Of a stretch of 64,000 bases of DNA, positions 17,730 to 26,315 are shown in pieces. Source of the stretch: Spirochaetales bacterium. GTDB taxonomy: Bacteria; Spirochaetota; Leptospiria; Leptospirales; Leptonemataceae. The stretch is from NCBI GenBank assembly GCA_015075425.1, contig JABTUL010000001.1:1922001-1986000 (forward strand). Direction: 5' to 3'. The position numbers were made by a program, and so were the translations under genes. The notes beneath the pieces were generated by a model. It was given only the letters and a program-made list of their open reading frames with translations. It did not search any database and had not been told where the DNA came from. Each line of letters starts with the position of its first letter. The first letter of the stretch is position 1.

Positions 17730-19522
17730 TAAAAAACGACCTTCGTGCCGGCCTGAAAGCCAACAAAGGGTGTACTGCCCTCGGGAGCTCCTTCCACGTC
17801 ACCTTTCGTGGTGTAGTAGCGCCCGGGCTTGAAAATTCCGGCGGTGGCCCAGGCCTTCCAGGTGGGCTGGATACGCCATTCGACGGTAAGATTGAATTCT
17901 TCGCCCACCTTCTGGCCCATCCGCCGCTGGGCTTCGATGGCCGTGCGCTGCTCCGGGTATTTATCCAGAATCTTGACGATCCTGTAGTTCTGCTCGAGAA
18001 GCGAGCTTGTCCCCTTGTAGAAAGCAGCCTCATTGGTATCCTGAAATTCCCACCAGGCAAGGATCAAAAAAACCTTTTCTGTGATGCCGCCGGTGAGACT
18101 CATGCTCTTGACTTCTGTGCCCGTGCGACGACGGCGCTCATACGGCCAGTCATCAATGCCGTCATCATCCACATAGGCGCTGGGGGTTCCACCATAATGC
18201 ATGGCCGTGAGAATTCCACCCATGGGGTTGCCCTTAAAACTCACAAAACCGTGTGAGCGCTGGGTGCCATCGTAATCGTAGCGGCCCCCTTCTGCCAGAA
18301 AGTAGGCGGGAACAAACTCCAGTCTTTTGTCAAAGAAACTGAATTTCACCTCCAGGGCCCAGGACCGGCCATTGGTATCCGTGTCTTTATTGACAAAGGC
18401 CGCTTCCGGATTGATGAGCAAAATATTACGATCAATATCCGTGACCAGAAGGTCGGGACGCTTGCGGTCAATACCGTAACTCTCGGCGTAGGTTCCCGAT
18501 ACAAAAAGCCAGTTGTCCACACCAGCATTCATTCGTAGCCCGCGCATAAAGGTTACATCGTTATCCGCATAGTTGCCGTTGGCTCCTTCATTGGTCCGGT
18601 CCGATCCACCCTCGTTGACGGCGCCAAATCGCGCTGCATAGTAAAAGATTCGCCCATCCACATGGGTGCCACCTACCATGGAATCGCCATAGATGGGATA
18701 GCGATAGGTGAAACCGGAGCGCAGGGTATTGACATCACCGCCAAAGCCATCGACCTTTTCGCTGTCATAGCTCAAATACTGCACAAAATAGACATCCTGG
18801 GTGGAGGAGCCGCTGCTGTACACATCCAGTAGAAGCAGATCCAGAAAACCAAAACGTCCGTGCCAGTTGAGAACAATCGCATCAAGGATATCACTCATCA
18901 AGTAGTCACGGTCCAGCTGGCCGCCGATTTTGTGTTCCTGGCGACCAACCACGAGATCCGCCCGGCGCTGCGGAGTGGGTGCAGTGAGCAAATGCATGTT
19001 CAAGTAGAAGAGGCCAAAGTTGACCGTATTGGCTCCTGTATAGGTGCTGCGGCTGTCGTTGTTGGCGTCGCGGCCCCCAAGCTGATCATGACCCCAGAAA
19101 CCCGCCTTCCATAAATCGAGCCTGACGTCCAGGCGGGGCGAAACAGGAATGAAGGTAGCCAGTTCCGCGCCAGATACCATGAAATAAAGCCGATCATCGG
19201 TCAGCTCAATGGACGTTTCACTGGACTCATCCAGGGAGCGGAGATCGCTGTTGTTGGCATAATTGAAGTTCATCCAGACAGTCATCTTCCACTGGATGCG
19301 CTTGAGCAGCGCCGATTTTTCTGCCTGATCCAGATTAAAATAATTGTCCTGATACTGAAAGTCCATGGCACCGGGACTTACAACAGGAGCCGCTCCAGGC
19401 GCGGTGGGAATGGCATTCTGGGCCCACAGACCGCTCGTTAGCATAAGAGCCCACAACAGGCCAGAAGAAAATCTCCGCATTGCCCTCACCAGAAATCCTA
19501 ATCGCTTTTTATTTGTTTTCAT
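17729..19522 (-). CDS. Outer-membrane beta-barrel protein (alginate-export/porin-like)
   Basis: The 597-residue protein begins with a basic n-region and signal peptide (cleavage likely after LWA, residue 35). The mature chain alternates aromatic and hydrophilic residues in many amphipathic strands (RLDVRLDLWKAGFWG, RGLRMNAGVDNWLFVSGTYAESYG, WALEVKFSFFDKRLEFVPAYF) and ends in Phe (GTKVVF), the usual outer-membrane insertion signal. Polar stretches with DANND and YVDDDGIDDW may be metal-binding loops. Length and strand pattern resemble alginate-export or large porin-like barrels, but I cannot assign a substrate. It lies between two LTD lipoprotein genes with one-base overlaps on both sides, so it may export or anchor them. 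Confidence 0.75.
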   Translation of the reverse strand: MKTNKKRLGFLVRAMRRFSSGLLWALMLTSGLWAQNAIPTAPGAAPVVSPGAMDFQYQDNYFNLDQAEKSALLKRIQWKMTVWMNFNYANNSDLRSLDESSETSIELTDDRLYFMVSGAELATFIPVSPRLDVRLDLWKAGFWGHDQLGGRDANNDSRSTYTGANTVNFGLFYLNMHLLTAPTPQRRADLVVGRQEHKIGGQLDRDYLMSDILDAIVLNWHGRFGFLDLLLLDVYSSGSSTQDVYFVQYLSYDSEKVDGFGGDVNTLRSGFTYRYPIYGDSMVGGTHVDGRIFYYAARFGAVNEGGSDRTNEGANGNYADNDVTFMRGLRMNAGVDNWLFVSGTYAESYGIDRKRPDLLVTDIDRNILLINPEAAFVNKDTDTNGRSWALEVKFSFFDKRLEFVPAYFLAEGGRYDYDGTQRSHGFVSFKGNPMGGILTAMHYGGTPSAYVDDDGIDDWPYERRRRTGTEVKSMSLTGGITEKVFLILAWWEFQDTNEAAFYKGTSSLLEQNYRIVKILDKYPEQRTAIEAQRRMGQKVGEEFNLTVEWRIQPTWKAWATAGIFKPGRYYTTKGDVEGAPEGSTPFVGFQAGTKVVF

Positions 19523-21357
19523 CAGCGGCTGTCCGCCCGCACATCATCGAAACAGAAATTATCATCATTATTAGGCGATCCGTTGTCGTCCTGGACACGC
19601 AGCGTGATCCGCAGGCCCGTGGCTGGGCCAGGCGGAAGAGTCCCGACTATAACTCTGTTGTAGCTGCCCTGGGTCAGTGTCACGGATCCTCCGGCCTCCT
19701 GACTGTAAGCCGTAGTGCAAGCACCACCCGTATACCAGTCCAGGTCCAGGCGCGCATAGAGGTTATTGCCTCCATTGGCTGTTGATGCCTGCACATAGCC
19801 CTCGGCAAAAACCGGCCTCCCGGCGGTAAATCCGGTAATGCAGGTTGCGGAACTCATGGTTCGGCCGCTAAAACTGGATGTCAGGGAGTCAATGCTGTAG
19901 CCCTGAGTTCCCGTACGGGCTGACGTGCCGGCCGGGCAGGTATTGGATTCCGGCAGTCCAGCGGCTTCAACAACGTTGAAAGTAGACTGCGCTGCCTCAA
20001 AGGAAGTGCTGAAAATCTGGCCTGCCCCGCTGCCGGTGCAGGTATTGGCGCTACCTGGCGTTGCCGTCTGATACAGAAAATCCGTCCCGTTCTCATTAGT
20101 GTCCTGGCCATTGGCGCAACGGGAAATGGAGGTGCGAAAGCCCAGATAGGGCGCGTTCGCGCTACCTTCACGCAGATTGGTGCGGGCAGCATCTTCCAGG
20201 CCGACAAAATCAATCACCGAAGTACTGTTCACGCTACCCAGGGATTTGTTGCCAATTCCGAGAGCCACACAGTCACTTTCCCCAAGGGTAAAGCTCCTTT
20301 CCGTGCGCGGAACAGCAGCCGTCATAAAGCCATCCGTAATCAAAGGATGACTGGCCGTGCCATCGGAACGGGTGATCACATGGTAGCCACCGGCGGGAAT
20401 GGTGATGCCGCTAAGGCTCAGGCGATCCGTGGCATCGGACAGGGTATCGCAGGCTCCGTCCGTGTAGCGATGGATGTAGGCCCCGTCCATGCTGATTTCG
20501 AGGGCTGTGGGATTGTAGAGCTCGATGAAATCGCTGTCTGTGTTGCCATTGATGGCATTGCCTACTTCATTGATGACAATCCCCCGACGCGGGTCCACTT
20601 TGGCCGGGAAGCCATTGTGGTTATGCCATTCTGCCAGATGCGGAATGATATAGTGGGAACCGGTGGGATCTATTGTTGACTGACTGAAAAAACGCGCCTC
20701 GATGGGAATGCGCGGACTGAGCAGGTCCGGGGCCACGGGATGGTAGTACTGTTGCTCGCCAAAGTTAAAAGTCTTTAGAATAGGCCGCACTCCTTGAAAT
20801 CCTGCATCCGCTCCATAGATGGAGTAGTACACGCCCAGGTAAAGATCATACTGGGCCCGGTCACTGACCGCATTCACCGGACTCGAAAAGTGGGTATACT
20901 CTCCCTGGTAGTTGGTGGGGACTCCTGTCCGGTCCGCAACGTAAACCTGCATATACCAGTGCTCTGCATTTTTATTGAACCACTGCGGCGGATGTTGCAT
21001 GATGTAAAACGTATCCGCAAAACCCAGGTCATTGGAAAAGCCCACGCCCACCAGACAGGCCTTACTTTCCACAGCGGAACAGTCGCTTGACCCACTGCAA
21101 CAATGGGCATACACATCCGCTCCGCGTTCAAAGACCCAAACAGAAATAAAACTGGTCTCATTAAAGGAAGGATTGTGTTTAATCTGTAAATTGTTAAACT
21201 GCACATGGATGTTACCCGTATCATCGAAATGCACATAGCCCTGATCACGGGCTAATGGATCCGTCAGGCTGGCAAAATGCTTCTCCGCAAAGTCATCCAG
21301 ATTGTGACAGCTCAGTGTCAGCAGAGAAAGAAACAGGAAAACACGCTTCAGGGACAT
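19522..21357 (-). CDS. Lipoprotein with lamin-tail domain and C-terminal jelly-roll
   Basis: From ATG 21357 the 611-residue protein starts MSLKRVFLFLSLLTLSC, a classic short signal peptide with lipidated Cys17. Residues 20-260 form an unknown domain with aromatic beta segments and a CC pair (AHCCSGSSDCS). A lamin-tail domain follows at about 270-420 (IVINEVGN...DFIELYN) and ends in SRCANGQDTNENGTDF. The last 160 residues start FSTSFEAAQ and resemble a carbohydrate-binding-module-like jelly-roll (NFCFDDVRADS near the end). The start lies inside the last codons of the upstream PLD-like gene and its stop overlaps the barrel start (TGATG). It is probably a surface binding protein. Confidence 0.78.
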   Translation of the reverse strand: MSLKRVFLFLSLLTLSCHNLDDFAEKHFASLTDPLARDQGYVHFDDTGNIHVQFNNLQIKHNPSFNETSFISVWVFERGADVYAHCCSGSSDCSAVESKACLVGVGFSNDLGFADTFYIMQHPPQWFNKNAEHWYMQVYVADRTGVPTNYQGEYTHFSSPVNAVSDRAQYDLYLGVYYSIYGADAGFQGVRPILKTFNFGEQQYYHPVAPDLLSPRIPIEARFFSQSTIDPTGSHYIIPHLAEWHNHNGFPAKVDPRRGIVINEVGNAINGNTDSDFIELYNPTALEISMDGAYIHRYTDGACDTLSDATDRLSLSGITIPAGGYHVITRSDGTASHPLITDGFMTAAVPRTERSFTLGESDCVALGIGNKSLGSVNSTSVIDFVGLEDAARTNLREGSANAPYLGFRTSISRCANGQDTNENGTDFLYQTATPGSANTCTGSGAGQIFSTSFEAAQSTFNVVEAAGLPESNTCPAGTSARTGTQGYSIDSLTSSFSGRTMSSATCITGFTAGRPVFAEGYVQASTANGGNNLYARLDLDWYTGGACTTAYSQEAGGSVTLTQGSYNRVIVGTLPPGPATGLRITLRVQDDNGSPNNDDNFCFDDVRADSR

Positions 21358-23666
21358 CCGTTTGCCGCCCGGGGTGAAACTGCCAGATTGATAAAGTCCG
21401 TCCCATTCATGTCCGTGTCCTGCCCGTTGGGACAACGCGAGATACCCGGTCCGCCATTGGGAGCCTGCGAGCTGTTCTCCAGAGTTGTTCCGGACATGCT
21501 GACCCAGTCGATGATATGACTGTCCGTTGCTGCCGTTCCCACGATGCCATTTGTTGTCAGGAAGACGCAGTACGAACTGGTAATGCTACCGGCCGTGGCC
21601 AGATCGAAAGTAGATAAGGCAAAAGTATTGTCTCCGGCGACCAGGAAATATCCACCGGCAGGAATACTGCCGCTAAGCTTCGCCGTACGCGTAATGCCGC
21701 CGGTACTGATGCTACAGCCGGAATCGAGCTGCAATTCCATCCCCGTTAGATCAATTGTCTGGCCGGATTTGTTGAACAATTCCACAAAGTCCGTTCCGGT
21801 GGCGCCACTGAAACCTATTTCATTGATGACCAGAGCGCCGCGGTAGGGATTGCTTGAGGTCGGTGGAACGCCAGGACTGGAGTTGGCATAGCCTGGAGTC
21901 CCGTACACTCCATCGAGAAAAGCAATGCCAATGTTTTGATTCTGCTGGTAACTGGTATGCGTGTTGGGGTGCCAGTTGTTCAAATCCGTTCCGTCAGCAC
22001 TCAGGCCCGTGCGCTCCATGGTGCGCATCCAGCCACTGAGTTTATCATTGCGACCCATTTGATCCGGACGGCTGGCAAAAGCAGTCCCGGCCTGCCCGAT
22101 GGTATCCACGACCTGCCCACCCGGGTCCGCAAGCTGGCATTGATCCGTCAAATTGTCATCGATGCGATTGCTGCCCCCCAGATCCACAACCAGATGTGCG
22201 AGGGTGACCACTTTATTATCCGATGAAGTAGCGTCGTCCTTGACAACGAGGTACTGACCCGGACCGATCATGGTGCGGGCTGGAAAGGTGAATTTGGACA
22301 CCATGACCGGTGAAGCCGTGGTGCGACAGCTGAATACCCAGCCGGAGAGATTAACGGCACTTCCTGAATTGTTAAAAAATTCAATGTATTCATAAGCACC
22401 GGAATCCTTGTCCGTGTCGTAGGAGCCAGCGTAGTTGAGTTCAGAAACCACCACTTCCCGTCCACCGGCAGCGGGCATGGTATCGCCGGTCACGGAAGGT
22501 ACGCCACCTGCCCTGCCTTCCAGAGCCCGGTAAAAACCGAGCAACTGGTCGAGCATTTGCTCCGCTTCAAAAACCAGAGTGATACCGTCATGAGAAGAGT
22601 CGGCACGCTTGCCAAAAGGATAGGAAGACACAAAAGCCATGCGCGTGGAATGACCGTAATCGCGGATGATCATGTTCAATCCCATGCCTGCCCAGTCACC
22701 CGGCATCACCGTGCGGGTAACTCCGCGATCCGCCACGTAAGTAACATTGTTGTACTCGGTCTGACTGGTTGAACAACTACCCGTACTGACTCCCGGATTC
22801 ATAAAAGCTGTCCAGCTGGCCACCACGCGACGATCGGCTGCCTTTGAATTCGCCACTTCATAGCCCAGGTCCAGGGCTTCCTGAGCACAGTTGCTATCGA
22901 TCTCATTAGACAGCCATTCCGTAGTATAGATATAGACACTCTTTTCCGCCTGACCTGTACGAACCGTTGTAAATCCCTCAAAGGGATTATCCGACGGCGC
23001 CATGTACACACCAACATCTACGTTGCCTACAAGCCAGTGGTTGCGGCGGTTGAGTCGTTGTTTGGCCGAGCCAAAGGCACCGTGGGTGATGAGATCCAGT
23101 TCTGTAGCAAATTTGGTCGCAAGTCCATAGATATCTGTTTGAAAGTACATACCAAAAGCAGATTTGCTGTAGAGATCCTGAACGGTTGGCGCTGCCGTGG
23201 ATACCCAGACCCGCTGGCCGTCCGCAATACAGGTATTCAAATACACCTGACCCGCACCGGAGTTGCCCAGCCAGAGTTTGCGTCCACCAGGAGCCGATGT
23301 GCTGGTGTGGATGTACTCCTTCAAGGCGCGGTAGCCAATTCCATCCAGATTGTCTTCATCAAGACCCACGCGCACATCCACACCACGCAGGTGAGCGTAG
23401 AATAAACCATCCAGAACCCTGGGCAGAGAAACATCATAGAAAACACAGTAAAGAGTTTCCCTTGCCGGGAACATGGTATTATCAATGAGCAGCCCCTCTA
23501 TGGCCGAAGCGTTGTCCCCTACCACGGATGTTCGGGTGGTCATATAGGGGTTGTTGGCATTGAGGAGTTGGGCCAGATAATCCGTGGGATCCTCATTCTG
23601 CCAGTAACAGGCAGGGAGTGCGCCCAGGGCCGCAGTCATCATTACTAATCTGGCTTTAGTGAACAC
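21348..23666 (-). CDS. Lipoprotein with degenerate PLD fold and lamin-tail domains
   Basis: A paralogue in layout of the PLD/LTD lipoprotein at 14874-17729, but with catalytic residues lost. In the segment aligned with the first HKD motif, VYLNTCIADG has Tyr and Asn at the His and Lys positions while Asp remains; in the second, GLNMIIRDYG has Gly and Asn. Two lamin-tail domains follow (VVVSELNYAGS...YEYIEFFN and LVINEIGFSG...DFVELFN), the second ending SRCPNGQDTDMNGTDF. The proposed GTG start (23666) gives a 20-residue signal peptide with lipobox LPAC; an ATG at 23777 would lie inside the phosphatase gene. Probably a binding pseudoenzyme. Confidence 0.75.
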   Translation of the reverse strand: MFTKARLVMMTAALGALPACYWQNEDPTDYLAQLLNANNPYMTTRTSVVGDNASAIEGLLIDNTMFPARETLYCVFYDVSLPRVLDGLFYAHLRGVDVRVGLDEDNLDGIGYRALKEYIHTSTSAPGGRKLWLGNSGAGQVYLNTCIADGQRVWVSTAAPTVQDLYSKSAFGMYFQTDIYGLATKFATELDLITHGAFGSAKQRLNRRNHWLVGNVDVGVYMAPSDNPFEGFTTVRTGQAEKSVYIYTTEWLSNEIDSNCAQEALDLGYEVANSKAADRRVVASWTAFMNPGVSTGSCSTSQTEYNNVTYVADRGVTRTVMPGDWAGMGLNMIIRDYGHSTRMAFVSSYPFGKRADSSHDGITLVFEAEQMLDQLLGFYRALEGRAGGVPSVTGDTMPAAGGREVVVSELNYAGSYDTDKDSGAYEYIEFFNNSGSAVNLSGWVFSCRTTASPVMVSKFTFPARTMIGPGQYLVVKDDATSSDNKVVTLAHLVVDLGGSNRIDDNLTDQCQLADPGGQVVDTIGQAGTAFASRPDQMGRNDKLSGWMRTMERTGLSADGTDLNNWHPNTHTSYQQNQNIGIAFLDGVYGTPGYANSSPGVPPTSSNPYRGALVINEIGFSGATGTDFVELFNKSGQTIDLTGMELQLDSGCSISTGGITRTAKLSGSIPAGGYFLVAGDNTFALSTFDLATAGSITSSYCVFLTTNGIVGTAATDSHIIDWVSMSGTTLENSSQAPNGGPGISRCPNGQDTDMNGTDFINLAVSPRAANGCP

Positions 23667-23718
23667 GATACGACCCAGGACCAGACTGAAAGCGTTTCGC
23701 AAAAAGGCCAATATTTTT

Positions 23719-25311
23719 TCAGGGCAGATCAACAATGACCACCGTAAAATCATCCGTGAATGGTTGCCCTTCTCCAAAGGCCCGCAGTTCCTCTTCCATA
23801 AGGGTCAGAGTATCTTCCGGTGTCTCCTGACGGGTGCGGGTCAAAAAATGCTGAAAGCGGGCCATCCCGTACTCTTCCCGTGCTCGATTTTTGTGCTCAA
23901 TGCAGCAATCCGTGTAAACCACAAGGCGCATATTCGGCCCGTAGTGAGCCCTCCTCATGCCAAATTCACCGGAAAGAGCGGATCCAATGATGGACCCGGT
24001 GGGATCGAGTAAAGTGATCTGGCCTGTGGCATTCACCAGAGCAGCGGGCACATGCGCCCCACTGGCATAAGTGAGTTCACGTTCTGCTGTATCGATATTG
24101 ATGAAAATGCCGGTCAGATAATGGTAATCGGTCACTTTTTCTATAGTCCGGGACAGTCGGGCCAGGACATTTCCGGGCATGGTATTATGCAAATTGATCC
24201 GGGAAATGGACATCTTGGTCATGGCCCCGATCAAAGCCGATGGCATACCGTGTCCGGAAATATCGGCCATGAAAAGAAACACATGGCGATCATCAAGCCG
24301 GCCCAGATCATAGAGGTCGCCGGAAACGGCCGAGCAGGGTAAAAAGCGCGTGGCATAGGTCAGACCGGGCATGCGGTTTTTTTCCGGAAGCATAGCGCGC
24401 TGCACATCAGCAGCCATGGCCAGCTCATATTCAATCTGGGATTGTTTTTCGCGGATCTGCTGGGTTCTTTCTTCCACCATGATTTCCAGGCGTTCGGCGT
24501 ACTCCCGCAATTCTTCGTTGGCCTTACGTAAGTCCTCCTGCAAATCCTCTATTTTTTTAAATATGTCCAGGGTGCCGCGATTGAGATTTAAGTGACTGCG
24601 TTTTTCAAACCAGCGGATGTAGAGGGCAAAAGGCCCGGCGGCACCAAGAACAATGAGGGACTTAAAGACGACGTGTGAGAATAAAGTTTCCAGAAAAGGC
24701 AGAGTCTTTACGTCTTCGCGCAGAAATCCTTCCAGTTGGGTCAGAGAAATAAAAAGCAGAGAGTCCACAAACATGGTGACAAGCAGCGCCAGAGCCACCT
24801 GAACACCCAGGGGCAAGCGCCTGAAAGTATTGACCAGAAACTGGAAAAAAGCGACAGCAAAAAAAAGATCGATTACAGCAGCAAGAATGGAAACAAGGAG
24901 CCGAAAGTAGCGCGGCTCGAAAAGAACGGTGGCAGCATCAAGAGCCGCCGGAGAGAGGAGCGGACCGGCCACATAGAAAAGAAAAACCTGACTCAGAAGC
25001 AGCATAAGCTGGATCAGTATAGAGACACGGATCAGGTTGCGGCTTTCTTTGATTCCTTCGCAGATGTACACCAGAAGGATCGCCACAAAAATTAAAGTAA
25101 AGATGGCTGAAGAATAACGAAAGGTGACCGGAAATCCCAGAGCATCGCTGGAAATGCGGTAGTTGAGGCCTCCGGTGAGAAAGCTCAGGAACCATAGAAA
25201 AGAAACGTAGGCCACATAGGGGCCGTGGCCTGTCCGGTGCCGCAGAGCATGGAAACCAAATATCCCAGAGCAGAGCAGAAGCAAGAAAGCGGCAAAATAA
25301 AAAAGATCCAT
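23719..25311 (-). CDS. Membrane SpoIIE/RsbU-type PP2C phosphatase
   Basis: A 530-residue regulator. Residues 1-235 contain about seven hydrophobic helices forming a membrane sensor I do not recognise; about 245-300 is a coiled coil (LQEDLRKANEELREYAERL); the rest is a PP2C-like SpoIIE domain with SGDLYDL, ADISGHGMPSALIGA and TDDFTVVIVDL as metal-binding motifs. Enzymes of this class dephosphorylate STAS anti-anti-sigma factors in partner-switching pathways. A STAS protein is encoded at 32769 and a second such phosphatase at 28726. Its ATG overlaps the adenosine deaminase stop by one base. It may transduce an envelope signal. Confidence 0.88.
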   Translation of the reverse strand: MDLFYFAAFLLLLCSGIFGFHALRHRTGHGPYVAYVSFLWFLSFLTGGLNYRISSDALGFPVTFRYSSAIFTLIFVAILLVYICEGIKESRNLIRVSILIQLMLLLSQVFLFYVAGPLLSPAALDAATVLFEPRYFRLLVSILAAVIDLFFAVAFFQFLVNTFRRLPLGVQVALALLVTMFVDSLLFISLTQLEGFLREDVKTLPFLETLFSHVVFKSLIVLGAAGPFALYIRWFEKRSHLNLNRGTLDIFKKIEDLQEDLRKANEELREYAERLEIMVEERTQQIREKQSQIEYELAMAADVQRAMLPEKNRMPGLTYATRFLPCSAVSGDLYDLGRLDDRHVFLFMADISGHGMPSALIGAMTKMSISRINLHNTMPGNVLARLSRTIEKVTDYHYLTGIFINIDTAERELTYASGAHVPAALVNATGQITLLDPTGSIIGSALSGEFGMRRAHYGPNMRLVVYTDCCIEHKNRAREEYGMARFQHFLTRTRQETPEDTLTLMEEELRAFGEGQPFTDDFTVVIVDLP

Positions 25312-26315
25312 CAGAGGTTACTCAGCAGTTGCGCTTCCAGCACGGTCCGATCGGCTTCATTGACAAAAGCTGCGCGCGCTGCATTTCTGGCTATTTGCTG
25401 CACGTCCGCCAGACTTAAACCATAGGTTCGGCGTGCCAACTCCCATTCCGAAGCCAGAGTTATTCCTGATATGGCCGGATCATCGGTATTCAGAGTCACG
25501 CAAAGGCCTGCCGCAAGGTATTTGGCAAAAGGATGCTCTTCTAAGGAAGAAACTGTGCCCGTTTGCAGATTGGAAGTCAGACAGATCTCCAGAGCAATGC
25601 CCTTTTCCCGAACCACCTTTACCAGATCAGGATCCTCCTGGATGCGTACACCATGTCCGATTCGCCGCGCCCCCAGAAGCTCAATGGCCTTGCGCGCAGA
25701 ATCGGCCGGAGCTGCTTCGGCCGCGTGAATGGTCACGGGTAACTTCCCGCCAAGATTGCCAAATGCGGCGGCATAAAGTGAAGCATCATAGCGCGATTCA
25801 TCACCGGCCAGATCTATTCCGCAGATGCTTCCGGGACGTTCCTCATTTAAGTCCAGGGCCAGCCGGATCGTCTTTTCTGCAAGATCCGGCGGGAAACCCC
25901 GGTAACAGCACAAAATGAGACCGGTGCGCAACTGCTGCGCGCTGGAAAGACCGTACAGGACAGCCTCCACCGCGGCGCGCAGTTGCGCTGTATCGGCTGG
26001 ATCAGCAACATTCAAAATGGGAGCAAAACGCACCTCCGCATAGATGAGCCCCTGGTTTTCCAGGTCTTCCACCAGCTCCCGGGAAATACGCTCCAGTGCA
26101 TTTGTTGTTTTCAGTAATGGATAAAAAATCTCAAATGTTTTCAGGAAGTCAGTTAAAGTGTGGCAGTCGGCAGAAACACGAACAAACCGGTCCAGTTCCG
26201 GCACGGTACCTGCCGGCAGAGCGTAGCCCGCTTCCCGGGCCAGTTCAAGAATCGTGGCCGTCTGGACGGCACCGTCCAGATGCAGGTGAAGATCAATGGC
26301 CGGAAATGATTTCAC
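25311..26315 (-). CDS. add: Adenosine deaminase family protein
   Basis: The enzyme deaminates adenosine to inosine in purine salvage. The zinc amidohydrolase landmarks are present: HLHLDGA near the N-terminus, HAAEA for the third zinc ligand region with catalytic Glu nearby, IGHGVRI, and TLNTDDPAISG with the paired aspartates. The 334-residue length is normal. I prefer GTG 26315 (KSFPAIDLHLHLDGA) because it overlaps the upstream stop as GTGA; an ATG six codons earlier is the alternative. Family members acting on adenine or on 6-aminodeoxyfutalosine share these motifs, so substrate is probable but not certain. Confidence 0.85.
   Translation of the reverse strand: MKSFPAIDLHLHLDGAVQTATILELAREAGYALPAGTVPELDRFVRVSADCHTLTDFLKTFEIFYPLLKTTNALERISRELVEDLENQGLIYAEVRFAPILNVADPADTAQLRAAVEAVLYGLSSAQQLRTGLILCCYRGFPPDLAEKTIRLALDLNEERPGSICGIDLAGDESRYDASLYAAAFGNLGGKLPVTIHAAEAAPADSARKAIELLGARRIGHGVRIQEDPDLVKVVREKGIALEICLTSNLQTGTVSSLEEHPFAKYLAAGLCVTLNTDDPAISGITLASEWELARRTYGLSLADVQQIARNAARAAFVNEADRTVLEAQLLSNL

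Noticed and set aside
12311-18256. Long open frames on the plus strand opposite the LTD/PLD/barrel genes
   Set aside because: They are antisense to genes with clear domains and signal peptides, have no RBS and no recognisable protein features; they arise from the codon use of the Thr/Ser/Gly-rich genes.
11984-23666. Surface cluster as a mobile island
   Set aside because: No integrase, transposase, tRNA gene or flanking direct repeat was seen, and the genes are operonically joined to adenosine deaminase and a phosphatase.
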